Positions 18,686 to 28,321 of a DNA stretch of 38,422 nucleotides are shown here, in pieces (position 1 is the stretch's first letter; the number at the start of each line of letters is the position of its first letter). Origin of the DNA: Leptospira ellisii (GTDB taxonomy: Bacteria; Spirochaetota; Leptospiria; Leptospirales; Leptospiraceae). Position numbers and translations under genes: made by a program. The stretch is taken from the NCBI RefSeq assembly GCF_002811955.1, contig NZ_NPEF01000005.1, positions 1-38,422 of the forward strand, read 5' to 3'. The notes beneath the pieces are model-generated. The model was not told where the DNA came from. It saw nothing but the letters and a program-made list of their open reading frames with translations, and did not search any database.

Positions 18686-20068
18686 TTATCTGAATTTTAA
18701 AAGAAACATATCCTGCGTTCCGACTGCGGGAATTCCCGCGAATCCGAACGACGTGGATCCGGCGCAATATAGATTTCCTTCGAAATCGCTTTGTATTCCC
18801 GAACCCTGCGCCGCTTTGAGCGTCTCACCGTATTGACGTACCCATTCCTTTTGACCGAGGCGGTCGTATTTAGTTATGAATAGATCCGTGCCGCCGATGG
18901 AAGGACCCGAACCCGAAATCAAATCGCTTTGGGTATATCCGGTCGCGAATACGTTTCCCCCTGCGTCGGTGCTTAAGGCAAGCACTCTGGTCGTGATCGA
19001 CGCTCCGAATTGATGAATCCATTGTCGATTTCCCGCGAAGTCGTATTTGACGATCAATCCGAGATAAGCGCTTCCGTCGGCGTTGGAGCCGAAGTCTGCG
19101 TTGCTCATTCCTCCCGCATACACGTTTCCGAACCCGTCCGTCGCGATCGCGGAACTCTGGATTTCCCTCCCGGCCATTCCCAGTTGAGCGAAAAAAAGCC
19201 TGGTTCCGTCCGCCGGATCGTGTTTGACGATGAATAAATCGTTGGTTCCGATCGAAGGAACGGTTTCCGTTTCAAAGTCCGCACCGCCGAATCCGACCAT
19301 ATAAATCGTTCCGGTAATCCGATCGAACGCGATTCCCTCCGAATTGTAATTTACCGAAGTAATCGCGTTCTGTTTGATCCAATCAGCGGCCCCGTTCGCG
19401 TTCAATTTAAAGATGTATCCGTTGATTCCCGAGGAGACGGATCCTCCGAACGGTCCGTTCGTGGTCCCGATTACATAAGAATTTCCGAATATATCCACCG
19501 CTATTTTAGTCGGGGTCGTATAATAGGACGAGGAAACGGGACCGAGTTGTGTTCCCCAGACCTTGTTTCCGTCCGTGTCGAATTTCACGACGAACGTATC
19601 CTGGCCGCTGAGCAGCGGACCTTGGAAGGAGATGTTCGTAAAGCCGGTTACGTACGAATTTCCGAAAGGATCGATCGCGATTCCGGTGACCGTGATCGAC
19701 GAACCGACGGCCCCGATCTGCACTCCCCAAATCAGATTTTTTCCGGAGTCGTATTTGGAGAGAATCAGATCCAGAGTTCCGATAGGAGACGGTATAAATA
19801 TCCCGGTCGAAGTGTTTCCCGCGACGTAGCTAAATCCGTTCGCGTCCACGGCGAGGCCCAGTCCTATGGTCGGAAAACCGGCGCTTCCGTTCAGCACGGC
19901 CCATTGTAGTGTACCTTCGTTTTCGCTGAAAAAAGGAACCTTAACCTTGCCCAAGAAAAGCTCCATCCAGTATTCCTTCGTGCCCGGATCGGAGGAATTG
20001 AATTCACGCGTCGGAGAGCAGGCGTAAAACGCCAAAATCAGAATCGCAAAAAACCGCAACGGATTCAT
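18686..20068 (-). CDS. SBBP-repeat beta-propeller lipoprotein
   Basis: This 460-residue protein has a signal peptide ending in AFYACSP (lipidated Cys-17). It is followed by seven SBBP-type repeats, recognisable as AVDANGFSYVAG, AIDPFGNSYVTG, AVDIFGNSYVIG, AFDRITGTIYMVG, ATDGFGNVYAGG, STDAGGNVFATG and QSDFEGNLYCAG. Between them lie DLFI(V/T)K(H/Y)D units. Seven repeats fit a closed seven-bladed propeller. The protein is predicted to be anchored in a membrane and exposed to the periplasm or surface, perhaps binding a partner. No enzymatic motif is visible. The downstream gap to the next gene is short (about 75 bases). Confidence 0.9.
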   Translation of the reverse strand: MNPLRFFAILILAFYACSPTREFNSSDPGTKEYWMELFLGKVKVPFFSENEGTLQWAVLNGSAGFPTIGLGLAVDANGFSYVAGNTSTGIFIPSPIGTLDLILSKYDSGKNLIWGVQIGAVGSSITVTGIAIDPFGNSYVTGFTNISFQGPLLSGQDTFVVKFDTDGNKVWGTQLGPVSSSYYTTPTKIAVDIFGNSYVIGTTNGPFGGSVSSGINGYIFKLNANGAADWIKQNAITSVNYNSEGIAFDRITGTIYMVGFGGADFETETVPSIGTNDLFIVKHDPADGTRLFFAQLGMAGREIQSSAIATDGFGNVYAGGMSNADFGSNADGSAYLGLIVKYDFAGNRQWIHQFGASITTRVLALSTDAGGNVFATGYTQSDLISGSGPSIGGTDLFITKYDRLGQKEWVRQYGETLKAAQGSGIQSDFEGNLYCAGSTSFGFAGIPAVGTQDMFLLKFR

Positions 20069-20168
20069 TTTTACTGATTTATAAGTTCGCCATTAAAAAG
20101 AAAAGCCCTCTTTGACGGATTCGTTTTCCATTCCGTAGGGTTGATCCGCCTATCGCGTTTTTCGGGGG

Positions 20169-20202
20169 AAAAACCGGAAGCGACCTTGTTCGGTCGCTTC
20201 CG
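20169..20202 (-). terminator. Intrinsic terminator of the PKD lipoprotein gene
   Basis: CGGAAGCGACC at 20175-20185 and GGTCGCTTCCG at 20192-20202 form a perfect 11-bp stem with a six-base loop. On the minus strand it is followed by TTTTT (from 20173-20169). It lies about 50 bases after the stop of the gene at 20253. Confidence 0.75.
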
Positions 20203-20252
20203 CTTCGGTTCGGATTTCGAGTGATCCGCAATCTTTCTATTTTACGATCGCC

Positions 20253-21377
20253 TTACGGATCGATCACATCGAATTCCTCTTCCCAACAACTGTTCGCTTC
20301 TTCCGGCAGCTCCGAAGTGCGGGCCACGTTATCGAAGAGACAAACTCCCGCGAGGTAGGTTCCCGCTTCCAAAGTCCGTCCGACTCTGAGTTCTCCCGGA
20401 CCGAATTCCTCTTGGTAATCGAAAAACTCGTAAACTCCGTCGGGTCGTTTCACCGCGATATACCACGAATGCAAGCGTAACACTTCCGCTTCCGGATCGG
20501 TGCTCGCAGTCGCGTCGAATCGGATCGGTTGACCGGCGATCGGTTGCGCCGGCATTCGATCCATGGCGATCGTAGGTGCTGCGTTTCCCTGAATTCTGCT
20601 GTGAACCGTCGCCATCGTAGAACTTTTAGCCTCGTCCAAAAATCGAAGATGATTTTCGTAACCGTCTCGAGCGTATCCGGACAGAACGTATCTTCCGGGA
20701 ACGTCCGGTGTGAACGTTTGGACGGCCGCTTCCGATTGCGGAGGAAGAGCGACGGAGTTCGAAGGCTGATCCAACATTCTCCAGACGAATTTTAAGGTGT
20801 CCCCTTCCGGATCGGTGCTTCCGCTCATATCCAGTGTGGCCGCTTGTCCCATGAATATCTTGTGAGAGTTTTGTGCGATCGCTGCCGAAGGCGCTTTGTT
20901 CATCTCTCCTTCCACTTTTATGAATCCTCTTGCGACACACGTATATTCGCCGTTAGTCGGATTGCTGCAAAGTTTCACGTAGTGATATCCGGGAAACAGA
21001 GGTTTGTATTCGTAACAAGAATCGGTTTCCAATCCCCTTTTAAAGCGGATATAAAATCCCTGGTATTCGTCACCCAGCGCTAAGTCCCAGACCGGAGCGT
21101 TCAAGAGCGCGTGTGCGGAACGATCCAATACGATCGATTCCCCCAATTGAAGCACCGGAATCTCGCTTTCCGGAGGCATCGGATCCGTAAAAAGATTCAA
21201 TTTTTTTCCGGTGCAGGAACTTCCGGAAGTCGTGCCCGATATTCCCAAAAGGGCGAGCGTAGATTCCATAGAAACGCTCTCCTTGCCGTTGGAGCAGACG
21301 TTCAGGTAAAGTGCCGATAGTACGATTAAGAACGTAGATAAAATCCTTTTCGTTAGCCGACGGAATTTCGTCTTCAT
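20253..21377 (-). CDS. PKD-domain lipoprotein
   Basis: This protein of about 374 residues has a basic n-region and hydrophobic stretch ending in YLNVCSN, a lipobox-like site. Two PKD/Ig-like beta domains are visible. The first has ATLDMSGSTDPEGDTLKFVW and the second has IRFDATASTDPEAEVLRLHSW, both with the STDPE turn typical of PKD modules. Cysteine pairs in the N-terminal part suggest disulfides. It is probably a cell-surface or periplasmic binding protein. ATG 21377 is preferred, with GGGAGAAG just upstream; ATG 21398 also has an AAGGA, so the start is not settled. Confidence 0.85.
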   Translation of the reverse strand: MKTKFRRLTKRILSTFLIVLSALYLNVCSNGKESVSMESTLALLGISGTTSGSSCTGKKLNLFTDPMPPESEIPVLQLGESIVLDRSAHALLNAPVWDLALGDEYQGFYIRFKRGLETDSCYEYKPLFPGYHYVKLCSNPTNGEYTCVARGFIKVEGEMNKAPSAAIAQNSHKIFMGQAATLDMSGSTDPEGDTLKFVWRMLDQPSNSVALPPQSEAAVQTFTPDVPGRYVLSGYARDGYENHLRFLDEAKSSTMATVHSRIQGNAAPTIAMDRMPAQPIAGQPIRFDATASTDPEAEVLRLHSWYIAVKRPDGVYEFFDYQEEFGPGELRVGRTLEAGTYLAGVCLFDNVARTSELPEEANSCWEEEFDVIDP

Positions 21378-21697
21378 GGTTCTTCTCCCATTTCTCATTT
21401 GATATTCATCCTTTCTCTGCAGTCGTCCGGATGTGCGCGGAGGAATTCGATTTCGAATTATAAAATATAATGTCGTTTTTTTTCGAATTCCGTTTTGTCC
21501 GTGTTCAATAAAGCTAACATTTCGGTTCGGAAAAGTTTTGAAACGGGGTAGGATTTCATTCCTTAGAGAACGCCGCTCGTTTCCCGTTTCTGAATTTTCC
21601 TTCCGAAACCGGGGGTTCTAGTCTCAGTAAATCGGTCGACTTTACGGACACGCCCTCGATAACCGTATTCAGAACCTAAAGAGAGTCTTTTGAAACG
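21378..21697. other. Divergent promoter interval
   Basis: The 320 bases between the PKD lipoprotein gene (-) and the DUF2804 gene (+) contain no credible reading frame. A nested inverted repeat at 21442-21491 carries a TATAAT on each strand and probably holds one or both promoters. The rest shows no recognised motif. Confidence 0.5.
21442..21491. promoter_or_regulatory. Nested inverted repeat with back-to-back TATAAT boxes
   Basis: The outer arms GGAATTCGA (21442-21450) and TCGAATTCC (21483-21491) are exact reverse complements. Between them ATTATA at 21457-21462 and TATAAT at 21466-21471 form a second perfect inverted repeat, giving a -10-like box on each strand. Clear -35 hexamers are lacking. 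The arrangement suggests a divergent promoter with a flanking operator. Confidence 0.45.
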
Positions 21698-22711
21698 ATG
21701 AATTTAGAAACGGAAATCAGACAGGAAACCAACCTTTGCGATAAATCGGGGAATCTGAATTTGAACGCGGTCGGTTGGTCCAAGAAGCCGATGCATCGGT
21801 GCAATTTAAGCGGTCATTATCTTAGAAAGAAAAAATGGAACTATTGGTGCATCTACGACGAGAATTTCCTCGCGTCCTTCACCGTTTCCGACGTGGATTA
21901 CGCCGGAGTGATCTTCGTTTATTGGCTCAATCGGAAGACGGGCGATTTCGAGGAAGGAACGATCCTTTCCCCTTTCGGAGCGGGCGTCAGTCTGGGGCAG
22001 CTCGTGGGAAGCAACGCGACTTATATCGGAAACAACGCGCGTCTTCAGTTCTTCCGCGAAGAGGAAGGATATCGTTTGTCCGTGAATTTTTCTCCGAAGA
22101 ATAAGATTCCCGTTCAGGCGGAGATAACGGTACCGGTTCCCGAAAACTGGGAAACGTTAAACGTGGTCGTTCCCTGGTCCAAACGAAGATTTCAATTCAC
22201 CGAAAAGTTGTTCGGAGTGGGGGCGGAAGGAACGGTGCGTTACGGCGCGATGGAATATAAATTCGACCCTAAGACCTCGTTCGCCTGTTTGGATTTCGGA
22301 AGAGGGGTCTGGCCGTATTCCACGAAATGGAATTGGGCTTCGATGGTGGCGACTAACGCGGGTGAACGGATCGGGATGAATCTCGGCGCAGGTTGGACGG
22401 ACGATACGGGAACCACCGAGAACGCGATCCTCGTCAACGGCAGGATTTACAAAATCCCGTCGGATGCGGTTTTCGAAATCGATCGCGAGAATTGGATGAA
22501 GCCGTGGCGGCTTTATACCAAGGACTCGCAGGCGATCGATCTGAATTTCACCCCCGAGTTCCACAGAAAGGCCACGACTAACACCGGTTTGTTGGCTTCC
22601 TCGGTTCATCAGATGATCGGAACGTTCGAAGGCGTGATTCGCCTGGGAAAAAACGAATACAAGCTTACGAACGGACAAGGCTGGGCCGAAGATCATATCG
22701 CCCGCTGGTAA
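21698..22711 (+). CDS. DUF2804 family protein
   Basis: This 337-residue protein matches the DUF2804 family as I know it. It has an N-terminal [18 protein letters not shown] and [17 protein letters not shown], and later [17 protein letters not shown] and [13 protein letters not shown]. The family is soluble, beta-rich and of unknown function, with conserved Trp, Asn and Asp residues that hint at lipid or sugar handling (weak inference). There is no signal peptide. The ATG at 21698 has only a distant AGAGAG upstream, but the next in-frame Met would cut into conserved sequence. The DUF952 gene follows after 27 bases. Confidence 0.88.
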   Translation: MNLETEIRQETNLCDKSGNLNLNAVGWSKKPMHRCNLSGHYLRKKKWNYWCIYDENFLASFTVSDVDYAGVIFVYWLNRKTGDFEEGTILSPFGAGVSLGQLVGSNATYIGNNARLQFFREEEGYRLSVNFSPKNKIPVQAEITVPVPENWETLNVVVPWSKRRFQFTEKLFGVGAEGTVRYGAMEYKFDPKTSFACLDFGRGVWPYSTKWNWASMVATNAGERIGMNLGAGWTDDTGTTENAILVNGRIYKIPSDAVFEIDRENWMKPWRLYTKDSQAIDLNFTPEFHRKATTNTGLLASSVHQMIGTFEGVIRLGKNEYKLTNGQGWAEDHIARW

Positions 22712-22738
22712 CGGCGAAGGGTTTTTTCGCCGGTCACG

Positions 22739-23101
22739 ATGGAAAGGATCTATAACATAGCGTTTCGAAAGGATTGGGAAGAGGCGCTTCGGAGCGGTTC
22801 TTACGTCGTCGATTCCCTGGAGCGGGAAGGTTTTATCCACAGTTCTAAACGCGATCAGGTGGAGGAAACCGCCAATCGAATCTTTTTCGGAAGAACGGAT
22901 CTCGTTTTACTCGTCGTGGATCCGTCGCGTTTGCGTTCTCCGTTGAAATACGAGGTTTCGAATTCCCCCAAGTTCTCCGAAAAGAACGGAAAGAATATTT
23001 TTCCGCATATATTCGGTCCTTTGAACGTCGACGCCGTTTTGGAGACGTTCGATATCGCGCCGGAACCGGACGGCGGATTCCGATTCGCGTTTTTGGATTG
23101 A
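22739..23101 (+). CDS. DUF952 family protein
   Basis: This 120-residue protein has the DUF952 pattern. It begins IYNIAFRKDWEEALRSGSY, continues SLEREGFIHSSKRDQVEETA and LVLLVVDPSRL, and closes with IFPHIFGPLNVDAVLE. The family is small and of unproven function; its fold has been compared with ADP-ribosyl-processing proteins, so a role in nucleotide or ADP-ribose chemistry is possible but unproven. It is 27 bases after the DUF2804 gene and about 50 bases before the glycosylase gene on the same strand, so the three may share a transcript. Confidence 0.88.
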   Translation: MERIYNIAFRKDWEEALRSGSYVVDSLEREGFIHSSKRDQVEETANRIFFGRTDLVLLVVDPSRLRSPLKYEVSNSPKFSEKNGKNIFPHIFGPLNVDAVLETFDIAPEPDGGFRFAFLD

Positions 23102-23153
23102 GGAACCTTCGCACGCTCCTTCGGAAACGGGGGATCGTTTTTAAAGTCAAGTT

Positions 23154-23735
23154 ATGAAACGACATTCGAACTTACCACGTTGCGCTTGGGCCGGAAAGGA
23201 CCCGCTTTATATCGACTATCACGACCGTGAATGGGGACGGCCGCTTCACGACGATAAAAAACTTTTCGAATTTCTAATATTAGAAGGTGCGCAAGCGGGA
23301 CTTTCCTGGATCACGATCCTGAAAAAAAGGGAAAACTACCGGAAGGCCTTCGACGGTTTCGATCCCGTCAAAGTGGCCAAATATTCGGAAAAGAAGATCC
23401 GTTCGCTTTTATCGAACGAAGGGATCGTGAGGAACGAACTCAAGATCCGTTCGGCGGTCGCAAATGCATCCTGTTTTTTGAATATTCAAAAAGAATATGG
23501 TTCTTTCGACTCGTTCATCTGGGGTTTTGTGGGCGGCAAACCTATGTTCAATTCCTGGAAAAGTCTTCGGGAAGTGCCCGCGACGACTCGGATTTCGGAC
23601 GCGATGAGCAAGGATCTGAAAAAGAGGGGATTTAAGTTCGTCGGCTCCACGATCTGTTACGCGTTTATGCAGGCGACGGGAATGGTGATGGACCACGTCG
23701 TCGACTGTCATCGTTTCGTGAAAAGGAAATCCTGA
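23154..23735 (+). CDS. tag: DNA-3-methyladenine glycosylase I
   Basis: This 193-residue enzyme aligns by eye along its length with E. coli Tag. It has RCAWAGKDPLYIDYHDREWG with zinc ligands C10 and H23. It then has LILEGAQAGLSWITILKKRENY with the active-site Glu, and KKRGFKFVGSTICYAFMQATG. The C-terminal MDHVVDCHRF holds the other zinc His and Cys. It excises 3-methyladenine from alkylated DNA in base-excision repair. The length is normal for the family. It is the last gene before a convergent exported-protein gene; a weak hairpin (CCGTCG/CGACGG at about 23736-23758) lies in the gap. Confidence 0.95.
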   Translation: MKRHSNLPRCAWAGKDPLYIDYHDREWGRPLHDDKKLFEFLILEGAQAGLSWITILKKRENYRKAFDGFDPVKVAKYSEKKIRSLLSNEGIVRNELKIRSAVANASCFLNIQKEYGSFDSFIWGFVGGKPMFNSWKSLREVPATTRISDAMSKDLKKRGFKFVGSTICYAFMQATGMVMDHVVDCHRFVKRKS

Positions 23736-23823
23736 ACCGTCGCGCCGCTTTTCCGACGGAAATTACGGCGGACGTTTCAAGGACGGACAATGTTCCGGCT
23801 GTGTCTCCGCGAAACGGTCGAAC

Positions 23824-25167
23824 TTAAGGGAAATTTCTGCGTTGTGCGTCCTTGGAAAGATTTCCGTTCCAATCGGCCTGGATCAAAATGGCGTCCGTAT
23901 AAAGGGCGGGTTTCTTTTTCGTATAACCCAAGATCACGTATCCTTTCTCGTTTTTAAGGATCTTATTCGCCAGATAAACCCTCTGCGAATGTTTTTTCTC
24001 CCATTGTTTTTTTCCGGAAGAATCGAGTTTGATCAAGGTCAAAGGACCTTCCCCTTCCGCAAGCGCCGCCAAAAAACCCCGGTCCGGAGATTCCACGATC
24101 GGATCCAGAAAGTTCAGGCCGCCCACCTTCTGTTTCGTTTCCCAGATCGTTTCCCCCTGCGGAGAAAGTTTTAAAAACCAAGCCTCCTTGGATCTGGCTC
24201 CGGAAATTCCTCCCGCCAAAAGCAGGTTGCCGTCCGAAAGTTTCAAAACTGATATGATGAAGTCCTCGACTCCCGGAGTTCCGAACCTCTTCTTCCACAA
24301 CATCTTTCCGTCTTCGTCGTATCTATGAACGATAACGTCCCTCTGGGATTCCCTTCCCGAAACGTTATCCGTGCTTAACGCCAGCACGATTCCTTCGTCG
24401 AAAGCCGCCGCCGCGCTCGGCGCGAACGGAATTTCGGGAAGATATTTGGATTTTTTCACCGAGCCGTCCTTTCCAAAAATCGAATATAAGAAACTCGTTC
24501 TATTCTCGTCCTTGATTACGGTCGTGTTTCCTTCCTTGGTTTCGGACTGGATCCTATGCGTGACGGAGACCAAGGCCCGCAGCTTTTCGTTGGAGAGTTC
24601 CTGAAGATGATAGACTTGCGGATCCTCCGCGCCGCAAAAATCGTCGCAGAATTCCTTCGCTTCCGTAAAACGATCCGAGACCAATTCGCCGGAAACGTCG
24701 TATCTTGCGAAGGAAAGTTTGCGGTTGTAGGTCGAACTTCCTATCGTTCCGGCGAAGGCAAAACCTCCGTCTTGAGTGGCGGTCAGAGTGTTTCCACGAA
24801 CGCTGTCGAAACCGTGAACGTTGATCGAATATCCGTCCATGTCCACGGGTTTACTCGGAAAAAGATATTTCCACCAAACCGGATTTCCGTTCGAATCGAT
24901 CTTCGCGGCCCAGGCGGCGCTGTATTTTTTCTGCTCCACCAAGGGATTGATGTCTTCGCGTTTGCAGTTGTTCGCGGAACCGACCGCGACGAAACCTCCG
25001 TCCTTTACGACGACCAAGCCCGAAGGAAGGTCCTCGGGACATTCGTTGGCCTTTAAACCGCTGTATTGTTCGCCGCCGAAAACGGTCTGCCAAAGCGGTT
25101 GGTTTTGGGAGAAGACGGAGACGCCTGTGAAGGTAAGAACGAGAAATAAAAAAACGAGTCGTTTCAT
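23824..25167 (-). CDS. Exported repeat protein, probable beta-propeller
   Basis: This protein of about 447 residues has a signal peptide ([20 protein letters not shown]) without a convincing lipobox cysteine. The body contains repeats with the pattern hydrophilic-DGGF-(V/A)-hydrophobic-[49 protein letters not shown] and [12 protein letters not shown]. They alternate with W-K strands, resembling delta-60-type propeller repeats. It is likely periplasmic or secreted; function unknown. ATG 25167 is chosen over the longer frame to 25266 because AGGA lies nine bases upstream and the signal peptide starts there. It is divergent from the cyclase gene at 25366. Confidence 0.82.
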   Translation of the reverse strand: MKRLVFLFLVLTFTGVSVFSQNQPLWQTVFGGEQYSGLKANECPEDLPSGLVVVKDGGFVAVGSANNCKREDINPLVEQKKYSAAWAAKIDSNGNPVWWKYLFPSKPVDMDGYSINVHGFDSVRGNTLTATQDGGFAFAGTIGSSTYNRKLSFARYDVSGELVSDRFTEAKEFCDDFCGAEDPQVYHLQELSNEKLRALVSVTHRIQSETKEGNTTVIKDENRTSFLYSIFGKDGSVKKSKYLPEIPFAPSAAAAFDEGIVLALSTDNVSGRESQRDVIVHRYDEDGKMLWKKRFGTPGVEDFIISVLKLSDGNLLLAGGISGARSKEAWFLKLSPQGETIWETKQKVGGLNFLDPIVESPDRGFLAALAEGEGPLTLIKLDSSGKKQWEKKHSQRVYLANKILKNEKGYVILGYTKKKPALYTDAILIQADWNGNLSKDAQRRNFP

Positions 25168-25365
25168 CGTGAGGTTTCCTGTGGGAACGGAAGTATCGTT
25201 TCGGAGTTTATATTGTAAAGAAATTATTTTATTTTCGGATCGGATCGGTTTTCGATTTATAAACAAAACGCGCCCGATTCTATTTCGTCCTTTACCGAAG
25301 AGAAATCTGCGGGAACGTTCTGTCTAAGTTCGCGCGCGAGCGTTCTTGAAGCGAGGTGAATCCGA

Positions 25366-26676
25366 ATGCAACACACCGAAGATATTTTAGGTTTAAAGGA
25401 AAAAAGGGCGTTTCGAATCGGATATATCATACGAATCCTATTGGCTCTTTCGTTTATTCCGCCCAGTCTTTCGATATCACAAAGCGTAATGGAGCGGATT
25501 TGGATTCTGGTTTTATATGTCGGCGCCGCTTTCGTTTCCGGAATGATGCTTTGGTTTCTTTCCAAGGAGCGTTTTTGTCTTAAGGACGACAATCGCATCG
25601 CCGGCGGACTCGGCGTCTTTTTGGACGTTCTGATTCTATGTATTCTTCCATGGACTTGGTACGATTCCGTGGGAGGGAATTCCGTACCCAGGACCTATCT
25701 GTTGAAAACGGCGTTCATACCGATGACGGCGGTTTTTATACTGGTCAACGGACTTTCCTTGAAGCCCATTTATCCCGTGTTGGTTTCCGTATCGGCCTTC
25801 GCCGTTTCCATATTCATTTTTTATTATGTGGCGGAGGACCCGAGGACGGTTTGGACCGAAAGTTTGTCCGAGACGTTCCTGACGGAGAAGGCCAGCGCCG
25901 AATATTATTTTGCCATCGTCGCGCTTCTCGTATTGTACGGAGGAATCACGTCCTTTATAGCTTATACGGCACGTTCTTTGTTGCGGGAATCGGTCCGTTC
26001 GGAAAGGAAGAGTTCGCAATTGGGAAGGTATTTTTCGCCGGGAGTCGTCCAGCGGATTACCGCTGCGGATAATCTTTTCGCTCCGGGAGGAAGATTGCAG
26101 AAAATCGCCGTTTTGTTCTGCGACATCAGGGATTTCACCTCCTTATCCGAAAAACTTTCCCCTCAGGAGGTCATCTCTCTTCTTACCGAATATCACCGCG
26201 AGATGGTGCGCGTCGTCTTTGAAAACGGCGGCTCCGTGGACAAATTCATCGGAGACGGGATTTTGGTCACCTTCGGAATTCCGGAATCCTCCGAAGCGGA
26301 TTGCCTAAACGCAGTTGCGGCGGGAATCGAAATGAAAAGAGCATTAAAAAAATTGAATGCGATTCGCCTTCAAAAGGGGGAGCCGGAACTGAGACAGGGG
26401 ATCGGAATCCATTTCGGCGAAGCTGTCTGCGGTAACATCGGAACGGAGGAAAGATTGGAATTCACCGTAATCGGAGACGCGGTCAACGCGGCTTCCAGAA
26501 TCGAATCGGCTTGCAAGGAATTGAACGCCGAATTTCTGGTTTCAAACGAGGTTTTGGAACGGGTGGCATCGGAGAACCGGTTTCATACGGTCGCGATGGG
26601 AGACGTTAAGGTGAAGGGAAAGGAAGAATTCCTCAGCTTATTCTCGGTCGTTCCGAACGAAACGGACCGGGGATGA
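25366..26676 (+). CDS. Membrane-bound class III adenylate cyclase
   Basis: This 436-residue protein has about six N-terminal membrane segments (residues 20-210) and a C-terminal class III cyclase domain. All catalytic residues are present: metal Asp D253 (FCDIRDFT) and D297 (GDG), substrate-selecting K293 (DKFIGD) and T367 (EFTVIGD), and transition-state N374 and R378 (VNAASR). Lys plus Thr at the purine-recognition positions fits ATP as substrate (class IIIb). It should convert ATP to cAMP at the inner membrane. GAGGTG lies eight bases upstream of the ATG. It is a close paralog of the gene at 30780; the motif residues fall at identical positions. Confidence 0.93.
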   Translation: MQHTEDILGLKEKRAFRIGYIIRILLALSFIPPSLSISQSVMERIWILVLYVGAAFVSGMMLWFLSKERFCLKDDNRIAGGLGVFLDVLILCILPWTWYDSVGGNSVPRTYLLKTAFIPMTAVFILVNGLSLKPIYPVLVSVSAFAVSIFIFYYVAEDPRTVWTESLSETFLTEKASAEYYFAIVALLVLYGGITSFIAYTARSLLRESVRSERKSSQLGRYFSPGVVQRITAADNLFAPGGRLQKIAVLFCDIRDFTSLSEKLSPQEVISLLTEYHREMVRVVFENGGSVDKFIGDGILVTFGIPESSEADCLNAVAAGIEMKRALKKLNAIRLQKGEPELRQGIGIHFGEAVCGNIGTEERLEFTVIGDAVNAASRIESACKELNAEFLVSNEVLERVASENRFHTVAMGDVKVKGKEEFLSLFSVVPNETDRG

Positions 26677-26680
26677 GAAT

Positions 26681-26721
26681 AAAAACGCATCCGTCCCGAG
26701 TTTGATCGTAAGACGGATGCG
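26681..26721 (-). terminator. Intrinsic terminator of the PEBP gene
   Basis: CGCATCCGTC at 26686-26695 and GACGGATGCG at 26712-26721 form a perfect 10-bp stem with a 16-base loop. On the minus strand it is followed by TTTTTATTC (T-run from 26685-26681). It is located 11 bases past the PEBP stop and 5-10 bases past the cyclase stop, so it may also help end the cyclase transcript, though no T-run is present on the plus strand. Confidence 0.75.
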
Positions 26722-26732
26722 GAACGGAAAAC

Positions 26733-27278
26733 TTATCTGCCGAATTTAGCTACGGTTTTCGCTTCTCCGATTTTTAACTGATTGATGTAAAAGCCGATCA
26801 ACGCTCCGGAGGAATTCTGATCCGCGGGAATTTTGTCCTTCAGCGCGTAAACGGTGAAGATATATCTGTGGGGTTTGTCTCCTTTGGGAGGACAAGGACC
26901 GCCGTAACCGGGAACTCCGAAATCGGTTCTGCTCTGAACCGCTTCTTTCGGAAGAAGATTCTTTTCCGGATTTCCGGCGTTCGCAGGGAGGGAAGTCGTA
27001 TTGGCCGGAAGATTAAACACCACCCAATGCCACCAGCCGCTTCCCGTGGGAGCGTCCGGATCGTAAACCGTTATCGCGATGGTTTTCGCGTCTTTCGGCA
27101 AACCGGTCCAGGAAAGGGAAGGAGAAACGTTTCCACCCGAGCAGCCGAAACCGTTAAACACCTGTTCGTCGGCTATCGACTTGCCCGCGGAAAGTTCGGG
27201 ACTTTTCACCTGGAACGATTCCGCCTGAATCAGCGAAGCTGAAAGAAGGAACCCGAACGCAAAAGATTTGATTTTCAT
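26733..27278 (-). CDS. YbhB/YbcL-type PEBP family protein, exported
   Basis: This protein of about 181 residues has a cleavable signal peptide ([16 protein letters not shown]). It is followed by the bacterial PEBP/RKIP-like domain: [60 protein letters not shown] and the C-terminal [10 protein letters not shown]. Bacterial members are periplasmic or cytoplasmic and of uncertain ligand. ATG 27278 gives the signal peptide and has AGGAGT 12 bases upstream. It follows the NmrA-like gene by about 60 bases on the same strand and is followed by its own terminator, so the two may form one transcript. Confidence 0.93.
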   Translation of the reverse strand: MKIKSFAFGFLLSASLIQAESFQVKSPELSAGKSIADEQVFNGFGCSGGNVSPSLSWTGLPKDAKTIAITVYDPDAPTGSGWWHWVVFNLPANTTSLPANAGNPEKNLLPKEAVQSRTDFGVPGYGGPCPPKGDKPHRYIFTVYALKDKIPADQNSSGALIGFYINQLKIGEAKTVAKFGR

Positions 27279-27340
27279 GGAATTGATTGTACTCCTCTGT
27301 AAGATCGTAAAATTACGACCAGAACTTAGACGGTGCAAGC

Positions 27341-28192
27341 TCAATTTAACCAAACTTTTTTGTTGTCCTGCGCGTATTGATCAAAGGAGATCGGTTCCTT
27401 ACCGGTGATACTTTTTACGTTATCGGAAACGGCGGCAACATAACCTTCTTTGAGCATACCCGCCAGAAAAACCAGAACGTTCGCGTAATCCTCGGGAACG
27501 CCCGCGCCCAACAAGCCCTTCTTGAACTCCTCCGGAGTGATGTCCGCGAATTGTATGGAAAGCCCCGTGGCCTTCGAAATTTTTTCCGCAACTTCGTCGT
27601 GAGTGATCGAGTCCTTGCCCGTGAGGGTGAATCCTTCCCCGTTCTTAGAATCATCTAACAGAAGCGATACGGAAGACGCCGCGATGTCGCGAGCGTCTAT
27701 AAAACTCGTCTTGGCTTTTCCTGCAGGGAAGTATATTTTTTTGTCCTTTAAGATTCCTGAAATCCAGAAGGTTTGAAAATTCTGCATGAACCAGTTCGGG
27801 CGAACGATGTTATACGGAACTCCGGATTTTTCCAGAGCGATCTCCAACTTGCGGAAGGGAAGATCTTCCGGAGATTGATCCACTCCGATCGCCGTCATGA
27901 GTACGATTTTTTTGAGTCCTTTTCCCTTGGCCGCTTCTATCCAAGGATTAAGAACGCCGTATTGATCGGCGATTCCGGGAGGACAAAGTAAAAACGCTCT
28001 TTCCGTTTTTTCCAAAACGTCCAGACCTAGGCTCGGCTGCGATACGTCCGTTTTGATCCAGTGAAGATTGGGGGCCTTTTTCGCCGCTTCGGGATTTCTG
28101 GAACCGGCGTAGACTTCGTGGCCTTTAGCGAGAAGTCCTTCGATTACGAGGCCGGAAACGAGTCCGGTTCCGGCATATACGAAAATTTTCAT
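27341..28192 (-). CDS. NmrA-like NAD(P)-binding oxidoreductase (atypical SDR)
   Basis: This protein of about 283 residues begins with a Rossmann motif ([20 protein letters not shown]), followed by VYAGSRNPE. It has [26 protein letters not shown] and [13 protein letters not shown]. This is the pattern of NmrA/SDR_a5 proteins, including NAD(P)H:quinone or azo reductase relatives and redox-sensing regulators. ATG 28192 is supported by AGGAG nine bases upstream. It is transcribed away from an AraC regulator 130 bases off, the classical arrangement for a regulator and its target gene. Substrate unknown. Confidence 0.9.
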   Translation of the reverse strand: MKIFVYAGTGLVSGLVIEGLLAKGHEVYAGSRNPEAAKKAPNLHWIKTDVSQPSLGLDVLEKTERAFLLCPPGIADQYGVLNPWIEAAKGKGLKKIVLMTAIGVDQSPEDLPFRKLEIALEKSGVPYNIVRPNWFMQNFQTFWISGILKDKKIYFPAGKAKTSFIDARDIAASSVSLLLDDSKNGEGFTLTGKDSITHDEVAEKISKATGLSIQFADITPEEFKKGLLGAGVPEDYANVLVFLAGMLKEGYVAAVSDNVKSITGKEPISFDQYAQDNKKVWLN

Positions 28193-28321
28193 AAACAAAT
28201 TCTCCTGACCTCGAAAAGAATAACCTTGAACGCGGTTTTTTGCTATGTCTCGGAATCCAAAAAGAATATCCAATCGTATAAATGATTCGACTTTAAGATA
28301 TTGTGTGATATATTCTAAAAA

